Positions 1 through 7,896 are shown, counted from the stretch's first letter. The stretch is DNA of 37,196 nt from Muribaculaceae bacterium (GCA_017620715.1 JAGAUN010000043.1:1-37196), one strand, 5' to 3'. Notes: generated by a model from the letters alone, not told the origin. Numbers and translations: made by a program.

Positions 1-591
1 ACCTGCCACATAGGCAATGGCGGCTCAATCACCGCAGTACTCAACGGTCGCAGCGTAGACACCTCAATGGGCATGACTCCCACCGAAGGCCTCATGATGG
101 GCACCCGCTGCGGGGATGTAGACCCGGGTGCACTCGCTTACCTGATGACCAAACACAACCTCGATGCAGCCGCACTCCAGAAAATAATCAACAAAGAGAG
201 CGGCGTGGCAGGCGTATCAGGTCTCAGCAATGACATGCGCGAAATTGAAGCCGCCGTAAAAGAGGGCAATAACCCGCGTGCCACACTCGCTCTCGATATG
301 TACGAGCTCCGCATCATCAAATATATCGGTGCATATGCCGCCGAGATGGGCGGTGTTGACGCAATAGTATTTACCGGCGGCGTGGGCGAGAACCAGACCG
401 GCGTACGTGAAAACGTATGCGCTCCTCTCGCATTCATCGGAGTAGAGATAGATAAGGAACTCAATGCCCGCACCCGTGGCACCGAAACAGTAATATCCAC
501 TCCTGAGTCGAAGGTCAAAGTAATAGTAGTACCCACCGACGAGGAACTGATGATAGCTCGCGACACTAAAGAAATTGTAGAGAAATTATGA
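1..591 (+). CDS. ackA: Acetate kinase, C-terminal part (5' end outside window)
   Basis: Acetate kinase interconverts acetyl phosphate plus ADP and acetate plus ATP in the cytoplasm, the last step of fermentative acetate production. The frame is open from base 1, so only the last 196 residues of a roughly 400-residue protein are present. Visible family motifs are CHIGNGGS at the very start (nucleotide-binding loop of the ASKHA fold), GTRCGDVDPG about 40 residues further on, and VFTGGVGENQTGVREN, the C-terminal acetokinase signature. The stop overlaps the start of the next gene by four bases (ATGA), so the two are probably translated in series. pta, the usual partner, would lie upstream if present. 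Identification is firm; the missing N-terminus cannot be judged. Confidence 0.95.
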   Translation, partial: TCHIGNGGSITAVLNGRSVDTSMGMTPTEGLMMGTRCGDVDPGALAYLMTKHNLDAAALQKIINKESGVAGVSGLSNDMREIEAAVKEGNNPRATLALDMYELRIIKYIGAYAAEMGGVDAIVFTGGVGENQTGVRENVCAPLAFIGVEIDKELNARTRGTETVISTPESKVKVIVVPTDEELMIARDTKEIVEKL

Positions 592-1481
592 AAAAAATTC
601 GTGCAGCCGTAGTAGGCTATGGCAATATCGGACGTTTTGCGATTGAAGCGCTCGAAGCCGCACCCGACTTCGAAATAGCAGGCGTAGTGCGCCGCAGCAT
701 CCCGGCCGACGCTGACAGTTTCCCATATCCCGTAGTTACCGACATTACCCGATTAGGCGAGGTCGACGTGGCCCTCCTCTGCACCCCCACACGTGAGGTA
801 CAGAAAAACGCAGAGAAGATTCTTGCCTTGGGCATCAATACTGTCGACAGCTTTGACATTCACACCTCGATAGTACAATTGCGCCGCGACCTCGACAAGG
901 CAGCCAAAGCACACGGCGCGGTAGCGATTATCTCTGCCGGATGGGATCCAGGAAGCGACTCTGTAGTTCGTACTCTCATGCAGGCCGCCGCGCCCGAGGG
1001 TATCACCTACACCGACTTCGGCCCCGGCATGAGCATGGGCCACAGCGTGTGTGTACGTTCAAAAGAGGGTGTGCGCGACGCCCTATCCATGACCATCCCT
1101 CTTGGCACCGGTATACACCGTCGCATGGTTTACGTTGAGCTTGAGCCGGGTATCAGTCTCGACGATGTTACAGCCGCCGTTAAATCAGACCCCTATTTCA
1201 GTCTTGACGAAACACATGTGATACAGGTGGAATCGGTAGAAGCTCTCCGCGACATGGGTCATGGCGTGAAGATGACTCGCAAAGGCGTGAGCGGAAAAAC
1301 TCACAACCAGCGTCTGGAGTTCGGCATGAGCATCAACAACCCTGCCCTTACGGCACAGATGCTTGTGGCTGTGGCCCGCGCATCGTTCAAACAGGCTCCC
1401 GGCGCATACACCATGATTGAAATTCCGGTGATTGACCTCCTCCCCGGCGACCGCGAAGACCTCGTGGCCAAACTTGTATAG
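588..1481 (+). CDS. ddh: meso-Diaminopimelate D-dehydrogenase
   Basis: This 297-residue protein matches NADPH-dependent meso-DAP dehydrogenase, which aminates L-2-amino-6-oxopimelate in one step to meso-diaminopimelate for lysine and peptidoglycan. The N-terminus carries a Rossmann dinucleotide-binding motif, VGYGNIGR (Gly10, Gly12, Gly15). The middle has the DapDH-like stretches SAGWDPGSDSVVR and DFGPGMSMGHS, and the substrate domain contains GKTHNQRLEFGM. Length is normal for the family. It starts inside the acetate kinase stop codon and is followed after 18 bases by an alanine/glycine-type symporter, so a nitrogen or cell-wall precursor theme is possible, but that is inference. The stop is TAG, relevant to the amber codons in the nearby sufT-like gene. 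Confidence 0.93.
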   Translation: MKKIRAAVVGYGNIGRFAIEALEAAPDFEIAGVVRRSIPADADSFPYPVVTDITRLGEVDVALLCTPTREVQKNAEKILALGINTVDSFDIHTSIVQLRRDLDKAAKAHGAVAIISAGWDPGSDSVVRTLMQAAAPEGITYTDFGPGMSMGHSVCVRSKEGVRDALSMTIPLGTGIHRRMVYVELEPGISLDDVTAAVKSDPYFSLDETHVIQVESVEALRDMGHGVKMTRKGVSGKTHNQRLEFGMSINNPALTAQMLVAVARASFKQAPGAYTMIEIPVIDLLPGDREDLVAKLV

Positions 1482-1499
1482 TTCACGTCTTATCCACCG

Positions 1500-2870
1500 A
1501 TGCTCCTGTCAATCACAGATATACTTTCTTCGGTAGCCGACTTCGTGTGCGGCTACCCTCTTTTCTTAGCTCTGATTGGCGGAGGACTCTTTTTGCTGAC
1601 ATATTCGCGCGGTGTGCCTTTGCGCAACATTGGCAGCGCCATAAGTCTGCTGAGGCACCGGTCGCCTGCCGGCAACGGCCAGATAAGCTCTGCCCAGGCC
1701 TTGGCCTCGGTAGTGGCGGCTACCGTCGGAATGGGTAACATAGCCGGCGTGGCCATAGCTTTGGTAATGGGCGGCCCCGGTGCAATATTCTGGATGTGGG
1801 TAAGCGCTATTGTAGGAATGTCGACCAAATACCACGAAGGCGTCTTAGCCATCAAATACCGTCATTTCGACAAGGAGGGACGTCCTTACGGCGGCCCGAT
1901 GTGGATAATACGCAAAGCCCTCCCCGAAAAATTTGCTCCCATGGCCATGGCGTTTGCCGTGGCCGGCATGATAGGCACATTGTGTATAATAAACGCCAAC
2001 CAGCTTACCGAAGCATCGCTATCGGCACTCTCCTCGTCAATGGGAATAGAGGCCGGCAGTATCTGGGCACGCGCAACGGTAGGCATCATCATTGCCGCTG
2101 TGGTGTGGATGGTAGTAGTGGGCGGCATACAGCGCATAGCACGTGTGGCAACCGTATTAGTACCGTTCATGGTTATGACCTACTTCCTGATGGTTGCTTA
2201 TATAATAATCACCCACATTGAAGGAGTACCCGACGTTTTCGCTTCTATTTTCCGCGAGGCATTCAGTCTACGGGCCGGTTGGGGCGCCTTGATAGGAGTG
2301 GCTATTATAGGTGCGCGCAGAGCGGCTTTGGTCAATGATGCCGGCGTAGGCACGGCCTCGATAATGCACTCCACCTCAGCCACCCGTGAGCCTGTGCGCG
2401 AGGGGTTGGTAGCCATGCTCGGCCCGGCAATCGATTCCGGATTTGTATGCACACTCACGGCCCTCGCGTTGCTGCTTTGTGGCGACATATCGTCAGCTCA
2501 GCTCAAAGGACTCGACATTGCAATGAACGCTTTCTCCGTAGCGATTCCTGGCGGTAACTATCTGCTTTTGGCCATTGTGACCTGCTTTGCCCTGTCGTCG
2601 ATGTTCAGTTACTCATTCTACGGTTCACGTTGCGCCATGTATGTGATGGGCACTGACCGCAGCCGCTGGTACACCCGCGTCTGGGTTGCCTCTCTGATAC
2701 TCTTTGCCATAGTACCGATAGAAGCTGCCGTGGCACTCTGCGACCTTTTCTATGCGCTGATGGCGTTCCCCACAATGTTCACACTCATAAAGTTACGCGC
2801 AAGTGTCAAGGCCGAGACCGACCGGTATTTCGCACGACGCAACCGCGCGACTCTTTCAACAACCCAATAA
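1500..2870 (+). CDS. Alanine/glycine:cation symporter family protein (AGCS)
   Basis: A 456-residue, very hydrophobic inner-membrane protein with about ten or eleven predicted helices. It matches the amino acid carrier AGCS family, which brings in alanine or glycine with sodium. Supporting motifs are GMGNIAGVAIALVMGGPGA followed by FWMWVSAIVGMSTKY in the first third, ARRAALVNDAGVGTASIM in the middle (equivalent to the conserved RG-x-NEAGxG region), and SYSFYGSRCAMYVMG near the end. It begins 18 bases after ddh and ends three bases before the sufT-like gene, consistent with one transcript. Substrate preference cannot be told from sequence. Confidence 0.9.
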   Translation: MLLSITDILSSVADFVCGYPLFLALIGGGLFLLTYSRGVPLRNIGSAISLLRHRSPAGNGQISSAQALASVVAATVGMGNIAGVAIALVMGGPGAIFWMWVSAIVGMSTKYHEGVLAIKYRHFDKEGRPYGGPMWIIRKALPEKFAPMAMAFAVAGMIGTLCIINANQLTEASLSALSSSMGIEAGSIWARATVGIIIAAVVWMVVVGGIQRIARVATVLVPFMVMTYFLMVAYIIITHIEGVPDVFASIFREAFSLRAGWGALIGVAIIGARRAALVNDAGVGTASIMHSTSATREPVREGLVAMLGPAIDSGFVCTLTALALLLCGDISSAQLKGLDIAMNAFSVAIPGGNYLLLAIVTCFALSSMFSYSFYGSRCAMYVMGTDRSRWYTRVWVASLILFAIVPIEAAVALCDLFYALMAFPTMFTLIKLRASVKAETDRYFARRNRATLSTTQ

Positions 2871-2873
2871 TTT

Positions 2874-3197
2874 ATGATTACACAAGAACAGCGACTCAAT
2901 ATAGAGGAGCGTGCGGTAGAGCTGCTCAAAACGGTCTACGATCCCGAGATACCGGTTGATGTTTACAGCCTCGGACTCATATACCGCATAGAGGCTGACG
3001 ACGATGGCGTGCTTCACATCGATATGACGCTTACGGCGCCCAATTGTCCGGCAGCCGATTTTATCGTATAGGATATACGTATAAAACTCGAATAGATTCC
3101 TGATGTGAAGTCAGTCGACATAAATATAGTATTCGAACCCGAATGGTCTCAGGAGATGATGTCGGAAGAAGCGAAACTCGAACTCGGCTTCCTTTAA
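2874..3197 (+). pseudogene. SufT/MIP18 (DUF59) protein interrupted by two in-frame TAG codons
   Basis: Reading from ATG 2874 gives a normal start for the DUF59 family (ERAVELLKTVYDPEIPVDVY, then MTLTAPNCPAADFIV with the conserved Cys). The frame then meets TAG at 3069-3071, continues DIRIKLE, meets TAG again at 3093-3095, and continues with the family's C-terminus (IPDVKSVDINIVFEPEW, then MMSEEAKLELGFL) to TAA at 3195-3197. There is no frameshift: without the two ambers it would be a full-length protein of about 107 residues. The family helps assemble or deliver iron-sulfur clusters. As written, translation would yield only 65 residues. Other genes here (ddh, dnaA, the 28572 transporter) end in TAG, so general reassignment is unlikely. 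Recent pseudogene, sequence error or local readthrough are all possible. Confidence 0.85.
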
Positions 3198-3225
3198 TCA
3201 TATACATGTAATATACTCCCTAAGC

Positions 3226-3978
3226 ATGCGCAGAAACACATACTTCATAGCCGACCTTCATCTAGGAGCAGGATACATAGCCGACCAGCGCGAGCATGAA
3301 CGCCGCATTGCGGCTTGGCTCGATTCGATTGAGCCTGACGCCGCACGGCTGTATATACTCGGCGATGCACTCGACTATTGGTATGAATACCGTTATGTAG
3401 TGCCCCGCGGCTATGTACGCTTTTTCGGCGCCTTGGCCCGTCTGGCCGATGCCGGAGTGGAAATAACATGGCTCAAAGGCAATCACGATACCTGGATATT
3501 CGATTACCTGCCTCAGGAGATAGGAATAAAGGTAGTAGACGGAGTGCTTGATACCGAGATTGACTCCCGCCGATTTGTAATGGAACATGGCGACGGCTGT
3601 GGCGAACCCAGACGCTCGTACAGGGTGATACACCGCGTATTTCGCAACCGTTTGGCTCAGATACTGTACAGCGCCATACACCCGAGATGGACTGTGGGTT
3701 TTGCTCACAGATGGTCGGCCCATAGTCGCAAGAATGGCCATACACCTGCGGCCAGCAATTTTGATTCCGTCAACGACCCGCTCGTAAAATGGGCAAACAA
3801 TTACGCCGCCTTCCATCCCGGCGTTGACTACTTTATTTTTGGCCATCGGCACATAGAGGTTGACACAGAACTGGCCTGCGGCGCACGCATGTGTATAATA
3901 GGTGACGGCTTCAAACTAATGACCTATGGCCTGTGGGATGGACATGAATTTTCCATACGCAAGATGGAGCAGCTCTGA
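3226..3978 (+). CDS. lpxH: UDP-2,3-diacylglucosamine diphosphatase (LpxH)
   Basis: A 250-residue calcineurin-like metallophosphoesterase that fits LpxH, which cleaves UDP-2,3-diacylglucosamine to lipid X and UMP at the inner face of the cytoplasmic membrane during lipid A synthesis. The metal-binding motifs occur in order: DLH at residues 10-12, GDALDYW, GNHD, MEHGDG and GHRH. The segment between the HGD and GHRH motifs (RSYRVIHRVFRNRLAQIL) is basic and amphipathic, as in the lipid-binding cap of LpxH. It begins 28 bases after the damaged sufT-like gene. The ATG at 3226 is the only start that leaves the first metal motif close to the N-terminus. Confidence 0.9.
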   Translation: MRRNTYFIADLHLGAGYIADQREHERRIAAWLDSIEPDAARLYILGDALDYWYEYRYVVPRGYVRFFGALARLADAGVEITWLKGNHDTWIFDYLPQEIGIKVVDGVLDTEIDSRRFVMEHGDGCGEPRRSYRVIHRVFRNRLAQILYSAIHPRWTVGFAHRWSAHSRKNGHTPAASNFDSVNDPLVKWANNYAAFHPGVDYFIFGHRHIEVDTELACGARMCIIGDGFKLMTYGLWDGHEFSIRKMEQL

Positions 3979-4115
3979 TAAAAACATTTTTTAACAAATA
4001 AGCCCACTTATAGCCGTACGGCATTTACAAGCTGTAAAACAACCAATTAAGCCATTAAATAGCAAAGAGAGAGTCGGGAAATGTAAAAAACACTGCTACA
4101 CAACATATAAAAATG

Positions 4116-4147
4116 TTTGTCACCACCCCCGGGTAAGCATACCTTTG
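4116..4147 (+). promoter_or_regulatory. Bacteroidetes-type promoter before the DUF2007-glutamine synthetase pair
   Basis: TTTG at 4116-4119 and TACCTTTG at 4140-4147 are separated by 20 bases, a full match to the Bacteroidetes housekeeping consensus (TTTG, 19-21 nt, TAnnTTTG). Transcription should begin near 4153, about 110 bases before the DUF2007 start. Confidence 0.7.
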
Positions 4148-4152
4148 CATCA

Positions 4153-4237
4153 GAAAACCTAACTCAATCTTTTTTACCTTAGAATTTGTACCTATTGGAA
4201 ACTCATAAAAAGGGACTATGCGAGTAGTCCCTTTTTA
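4153..4237 (+). ncRNA. Candidate attenuated leader or small RNA
   Basis: The segment runs from the expected start site of the 4116-4147 promoter to the end of a strong terminator hairpin, about 85 nt, before any coding region. It could be a transcription-attenuation leader for the glutamine synthetase pair, or a free-standing small RNA. No known riboswitch was recognised. The exact start base is inferred from promoter spacing. Confidence 0.4.
4207..4236 (+). terminator. Strong intrinsic terminator hairpin in a leader
   Basis: AAAAAGGGACT (4207-4217) and AGTCCCTTTTT (4226-4236) form a perfect 11-bp stem with an 8-base loop, and the right arm ends in five T. This is a textbook factor-independent terminator, lying between a promoter and the first gene it would drive. 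Confidence 0.8.
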
Positions 4238-4263
4238 TATACCACTAACCCCAATTCAGTATC

Positions 4264-4512
4264 ATGCTTAAATACGACAAATCAGACGACGAACTGGTGG
4301 AGTGCCATGAATTTGCCACTGACGCCGAAGCACATATAGCCGAAGCATGGCTTAAACAGGAAGGAATAGACTGCTACCTGTTTAATGAAATATTCTCATC
4401 GCTTTATCCCGTAGGCGTGGCTCCTTTTGGAGGCATACGCCTGATGGTGCGCAAACGCGACCTCGAAAAAGCGAATGATATTATCAACCAACTTAATTTT
4501 TCAGGACAATAA
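4264..4512 (+). CDS. DUF2007 small protein (putative signal-transducing protein)
   Basis: An 82-residue soluble protein of the DUF2007 type: an early acidic stretch (ECHEFATDAEAHIAEAWLKQ), then EGIDCYLFNE, a Gly/Pro turn (VGVAPFGGIRLMV) and a final helix (KRDLEKANDIINQL). The family has a ferredoxin-like fold related to small regulatory ligand-binding proteins; its biochemical role is not established. Its TAA stop shares one base with the ATG of the glutamine synthetase gene (TAATG), so the two are almost certainly translationally coupled. A role in sensing nitrogen status or modulating the synthetase is a reasonable inference, not shown by sequence. Confidence 0.8.
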   Translation: MLKYDKSDDELVECHEFATDAEAHIAEAWLKQEGIDCYLFNEIFSSLYPVGVAPFGGIRLMVRKRDLEKANDIINQLNFSGQ

Positions 4513-5999
4513 TGGGACTCGAACTCAACTCATATCAATTCTCAAAAAACCGCATAGTAAGGTATCTCGATAAATCACCTCTCGAATTTACCAAATCAGA
4601 TATCATTGACTATATAATAAACAATGGCATTGAGTGCGTGACATTTCTATATGCGGCTGACGACGGTCGGCTCAAAAGTCTCGATTTTGCCTATCACGAT
4701 CTCCAACATCTCGACACCATACTTACATACGGCGAACGAGTAGACGGCTCAAGCCTTTTCCGACACATCGATCCGGCCAATAGCGACCTGTACGTAATAC
4801 CGCGCTACCGCACGGCTTTTGTCGACCCCTCCGACAGCACACGCCTTTACCTGCTGTGTACATTCTTCGATAAAAACGGACAGCGTATGCAACTCACGCC
4901 CGAATATACCCTTGAGAAGGCGTGCCACGAGTTTACCACGGTAACCGGTCTGGAGTTTCAGGCTATGGGCGAGCTGGAATACTATGTGATAGGCGACGAC
5001 GATGCTACTTTTCCAGCTACCGACCAACGCGGCTACCACGAATCGGAGCCGTTTGCCAAGTTCAACGATTTCCGCCGTCTGTGTATGAATCACATAGCTC
5101 AGACGGGAGCAATGATAAAGTACGGGCACAGCGAAGTAGGCAATTTCACCCTCAATGGCAAGATATACGAACAAAACGAGATTGAATTTCTCCCTGTCGA
5201 TGCCCTGCAGGCAGCCGAGCAACTGCTTTTGTCCAAATGGATTATACGCAAACTGGCGCGCCAACACAACCTCAACGTAACTTTCGCTCCAAAAATCAGC
5301 GAAGGCAAAGCCGGCTCTGGTCTTCACGTACACATGAGACTCGTTGACAAATCGGGCCGCAACATGATGCGCGACTCTGCCGGCAATCTCAGCCACGAAT
5401 GTCTACTTGCCATAGCCGGACTGATGAAACTTGCCCCGGCCATCACAGCTGTAGGCAATACCGTGCCCACATCATATTGCCGACTCGTGCCGCACCAGGA
5501 AGCGCCTACCAGCATTTGCTGGAGCGAATGCAACCGCTCCGTACTGGTTCGCGTACCATTAGGATGGAATGCGGGCGTAGATATGTCGGCGCTGGTCAAC
5601 CCCGTTGACACAAATGCCAAGCCGACCGTACTCGACAACCAACGCCAGACTATAGAGATTCGCTCGGGCGATGCATCGGCCGATGTGTATCTGCTTATGG
5701 CCGCTCTGGCTGTGGCATGCCGTACCGGTTGGGAGCTCAAAAATGCCGAGCAGATTGCCGCATCGACCCATGTAACGGGCGATATCCACGCTACGGGTGC
5801 AGATTTAAAACTTGACTCTCTGCCGGCATCGTGCGCGGAATCGGCCGACCGCATGCAAGAGCTATCATCATACTTCACGGCTCGCGGAGTGTTCAACGAA
5901 GCGCTCATACAAAGCATAATAGGCAAGTTGCAGGCATATCCCGAGGCCAATACTACTGATATGGCTACTCTGGTCGCCAAATATTTCCACTGCGGCTAA
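4512..5999 (+). CDS. Glutamine synthetase family protein (type I-like)
   Basis: This 495-residue cytoplasmic enzyme joins ammonia to glutamate using ATP. The N-terminal beta-grasp part ends with GERVDGSSLFRHIDPANSDL. The catalytic part then shows, in order, QAMGELEYYVIG (metal-binding Glu), NEIEFLPVDALQAAE (glutamate and metal site), FAPKISEGKAGSGLHVHM (ATP-binding signature), SYCRLVPHQEAPTSICWSE, NRSVLVRVP and RQTIEIRSGDASADVYLL (late Glu/Arg motif). All expected catalytic residues appear present, so it should be active. It is much shorter than the type III enzymes also common in Bacteroidales. It overlaps the DUF2007 gene by one base and lies behind a leader with a terminator, which may regulate it. 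A gamma-glutamyl-amine ligase of the same fold cannot be excluded. Confidence 0.85.
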   Translation: MGLELNSYQFSKNRIVRYLDKSPLEFTKSDIIDYIINNGIECVTFLYAADDGRLKSLDFAYHDLQHLDTILTYGERVDGSSLFRHIDPANSDLYVIPRYRTAFVDPSDSTRLYLLCTFFDKNGQRMQLTPEYTLEKACHEFTTVTGLEFQAMGELEYYVIGDDDATFPATDQRGYHESEPFAKFNDFRRLCMNHIAQTGAMIKYGHSEVGNFTLNGKIYEQNEIEFLPVDALQAAEQLLLSKWIIRKLARQHNLNVTFAPKISEGKAGSGLHVHMRLVDKSGRNMMRDSAGNLSHECLLAIAGLMKLAPAITAVGNTVPTSYCRLVPHQEAPTSICWSECNRSVLVRVPLGWNAGVDMSALVNPVDTNAKPTVLDNQRQTIEIRSGDASADVYLLMAALAVACRTGWELKNAEQIAASTHVTGDIHATGADLKLDSLPASCAESADRMQELSSYFTARGVFNEALIQSIIGKLQAYPEANTTDMATLVAKYFHCG

Positions 6000-6117
6000 A
6001 AGGCAACCCTTAATAATCTAAATATATGGCGATGATTACAGCGCCGCACGGCGCTCATCCCCGTGTATAGCAATTTGAAAAGGCGCACGAGGCGCGGAGT
6101 CTGCCCAAAATAAAAAA

Positions 6118-6158
6118 TCGACGTGTCGAGGGGCAGCTGCCTGCGTGCGACACATCGA
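6118..6158 (-). terminator. Terminator of the minus-strand thioredoxin-like gene
   Basis: Arms at 6118-6128 and 6148-6158 (TCGACGTGTCG and CGACACATCGA) pair fully on the minus strand if one G-U pair is allowed, whereas the plus-strand RNA would have a C-A mismatch. The A-rich run at 6108-6117 becomes a U tract on the minus strand. It lies ten bases past the stop of the minus-strand gene. The remainder of 6000-6168 holds a short GC-rich repeat around 6041-6054 and no gene. Confidence 0.65.
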
Positions 6159-6168
6159 ATCGGTCTCT

Positions 6169-6660
6169 TTAAAGGTCTATGACCTCTGCTAATGTTTTGC
6201 TTGTCGGGTTGACTGCTTCTATCGTTCCGTCGGGAGCGATAAGAAATGTCTTTAACCCGCGGCTCAGACCATACTTCTTTATCATGACAGAAGTGGCTGA
6301 AGAGCCGGCATAAAATTGCGTTGCTTCATCTAAACCGTCTATGCGCACTATCTCACGAACAAGGCGCTGATTTTCATCGATATTAATCGACAAGAGATTT
6401 AGACGTTCTTCGTTGGCCGCAGCAAAGCGGTCGAGATTTATGGCCTCGATACGCGACTGCGCATCATTTGCACTCCAGAAATGCACTAAACAATAGTGCC
6501 CGCGGAGGCTTGCCAAATCTATCTGCCGTGAGTCTAAGCCATACAGTGTGACATCGGGAGCTTTCAAACCTATCGCGGCTTTCTGCTCTATGGTGTTGTT
6601 GGCCGAAATACTCACAAGAAGAACGATGAAGAGCGCAATGATACTCATTGTTTTCTTCAT
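6169..6660 (-). CDS. Thioredoxin-fold (TlpA/AhpC-like) exported protein lacking the CxxC motif
   Basis: A 163-residue protein with an N-terminal signal (MKKTMSIIALFIVLLVSISA) and a redoxin-type fold: GLKAPDVTLYGLDSRQIDL, then HYCLVHFWSANDAQS, LLSINIDEN, and GLKTFLIAPDGTI before the C-terminus. In thioredoxin-like proteins the FW motif is followed by a CxxC active site; here those positions read SANDAQS, so the redox pair is missing. The only Cys of the mature protein lies just before, in HYCLVHFW. It is therefore unlikely to be a normal thiol reductase and may be a structural or binding paralogue. An upstream in-frame ATG at 6756 would bury the signal peptide, so 6660 is preferred. A promoter at 6773-6803 and terminator at 6118-6158 make it a single-gene unit. 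Confidence 0.75.
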   Translation of the reverse strand: MKKTMSIIALFIVLLVSISANNTIEQKAAIGLKAPDVTLYGLDSRQIDLASLRGHYCLVHFWSANDAQSRIEAINLDRFAAANEERLNLLSINIDENQRLVREIVRIDGLDEATQFYAGSSATSVMIKKYGLSRGLKTFLIAPDGTIEAVNPTSKTLAEVIDL

Positions 6661-6772
6661 TATACTGTGATTTTGTTCTACAATGATTTTCGTGGCAGAA
6701 CCAACGAAAACCTGCCGATTTTCGGCTGCGGATTTTCTCAACTCTTTGAGCCGCATCTAAGAAATAACACTG

Positions 6773-6803
6773 CAAATTTACACTTTTATTTCCACGCGCC
6801 AAA
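6773..6803 (-). promoter_or_regulatory. Promoter of the thioredoxin-like gene
   Basis: On the minus strand TTTG (6803-6800) and TAAATTTG (6780-6773) are separated by 19 bases, a full consensus match. The expected start near 6767 leaves a leader of about 105 bases to the ATG at 6660. Confidence 0.65.
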
Positions 6804-6898
6804 ATTTAAACGAGTCATTACTTGGTGTTTAGCTATTCAACACCCCTCCATGTCGCTTGGGAAGCGGCGTGCGGCGATTGGTTAAATTTAGTTAATTA

Positions 6899-7873
6899 TC
6901 AGTTTCCGGGGCTGTAATTAGCCTCTTTCAGGGCCGAATCGGAGAGATAAAAATCGGGAACGAGAAGCTCGGCGGCCGATACTTCTGAGTGTGAACGAGT
7001 ATAGGAATTTACGATTTTCCAACCCAGAAATCGTCCGGCACGTGGGGGTGCGTCGCTACTTACTATTGATGTAGCATTGGCCGGGTCGATGAGCTTTGCC
7101 GCAGTCATGCGGTCGACATCGTAAAGCATGCCGCGGTCCACTACCCGTTGCCAAAGAGTCGACTCGTTTTGCATGAGCGATTGCATCTGCGCGGAATCAT
7201 ACCCCATCAGCACGGCAACATCAGCATCCTCAAAAAGGCGTCTTAATGTTTCTATCACCGCACCTTCATAGAGCAATCGCGACAGTACGGTAGCATTTTC
7301 GGAATATTGATAAGGGTAAGCCGATGTGACAATCGCTTCCGCCACATGGTATGGCAGAAGGTCGAGATTCTTTTGTCGGCGCGTATAGGGGTCAAATATT
7401 GCGTACCCCTCATAGTCGGGCCCCATGTAGTGGTTGAGACTGACGAGCATAAGGGAATCGGCAGTGACAATACTTTGACGGTAGGGCAAAATTATGCCGG
7501 ATATACGCGCCGGCATTTCAGCTGTCGGCAAAACCTCCTTAAGACTCGCTTTAAGCTGCCCGAGGCGTTCCTCCACTGCACTTAAATCGGTGATACGTTT
7601 TTTGATGTCGGGCCCGAACACGTTTACTGCCTCGCTCGCGGAGGCCTGGGCCATTGCCGAATCGGCCGACGATACGCCGTAGAGCGTCTGTAGAAAGTCA
7701 ATCTGGGGAGTGTATCGGCTGAGAACAGCAACCCGTTCACTGGCCGGCAGAGAGGTATATATCATCTCTATTGAGTCAAAACGCTCAATATAAATAGGCT
7801 CATGGGAAGCACCGCTGCCACACGATGCGGCTACCATAATCCACAATGTTGTAGCAATCAATTTAATCTTCAT
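6899..7873 (-). CDS. GldB-like lipoprotein
   Basis: A 324-residue protein with a lipoprotein signal: a hydrophobic N-terminus ending VAASC with Cys18 as the likely lipid-modified residue. The body is mainly helical. The central region, LMLVSLNHYMGPDYEGY followed by RRQKNLDLLPYHVAEAIV, resembles the GldB family of Bacteroidetes, lipoproteins first described in gliding motility and also present in non-gliding Bacteroidales. No catalytic motif was recognised. It is divergent from the cell-wall amidase gene, and both have TAnnTTTG elements in the 81-base gap. Function here is unknown; an envelope role is inferred from lipidation and context. Confidence 0.7.
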   Translation of the reverse strand: MKIKLIATTLWIMVAASCGSGASHEPIYIERFDSIEMIYTSLPASERVAVLSRYTPQIDFLQTLYGVSSADSAMAQASASEAVNVFGPDIKKRITDLSAVEERLGQLKASLKEVLPTAEMPARISGIILPYRQSIVTADSLMLVSLNHYMGPDYEGYAIFDPYTRRQKNLDLLPYHVAEAIVTSAYPYQYSENATVLSRLLYEGAVIETLRRLFEDADVAVLMGYDSAQMQSLMQNESTLWQRVVDRGMLYDVDRMTAAKLIDPANATSIVSSDAPPRAGRFLGWKIVNSYTRSHSEVSAAELLVPDFYLSDSALKEANYSPGN

Positions 7874-7896
7874 ATATATGTAACGTGAGTAGTTGC

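Noticed and set aside
1897..1912. Exact DnaA box (TGTGGATAA on the plus strand)
   Set aside because: It lies inside the symporter coding sequence as a single copy and is explained by the codons there.
2874..3197. Genome-wide reassignment of TAG to an amino acid
   Set aside because: ddh, dnaA and the 28572 transporter all end at TAG at family-typical lengths, so TAG works as a stop in this genome.
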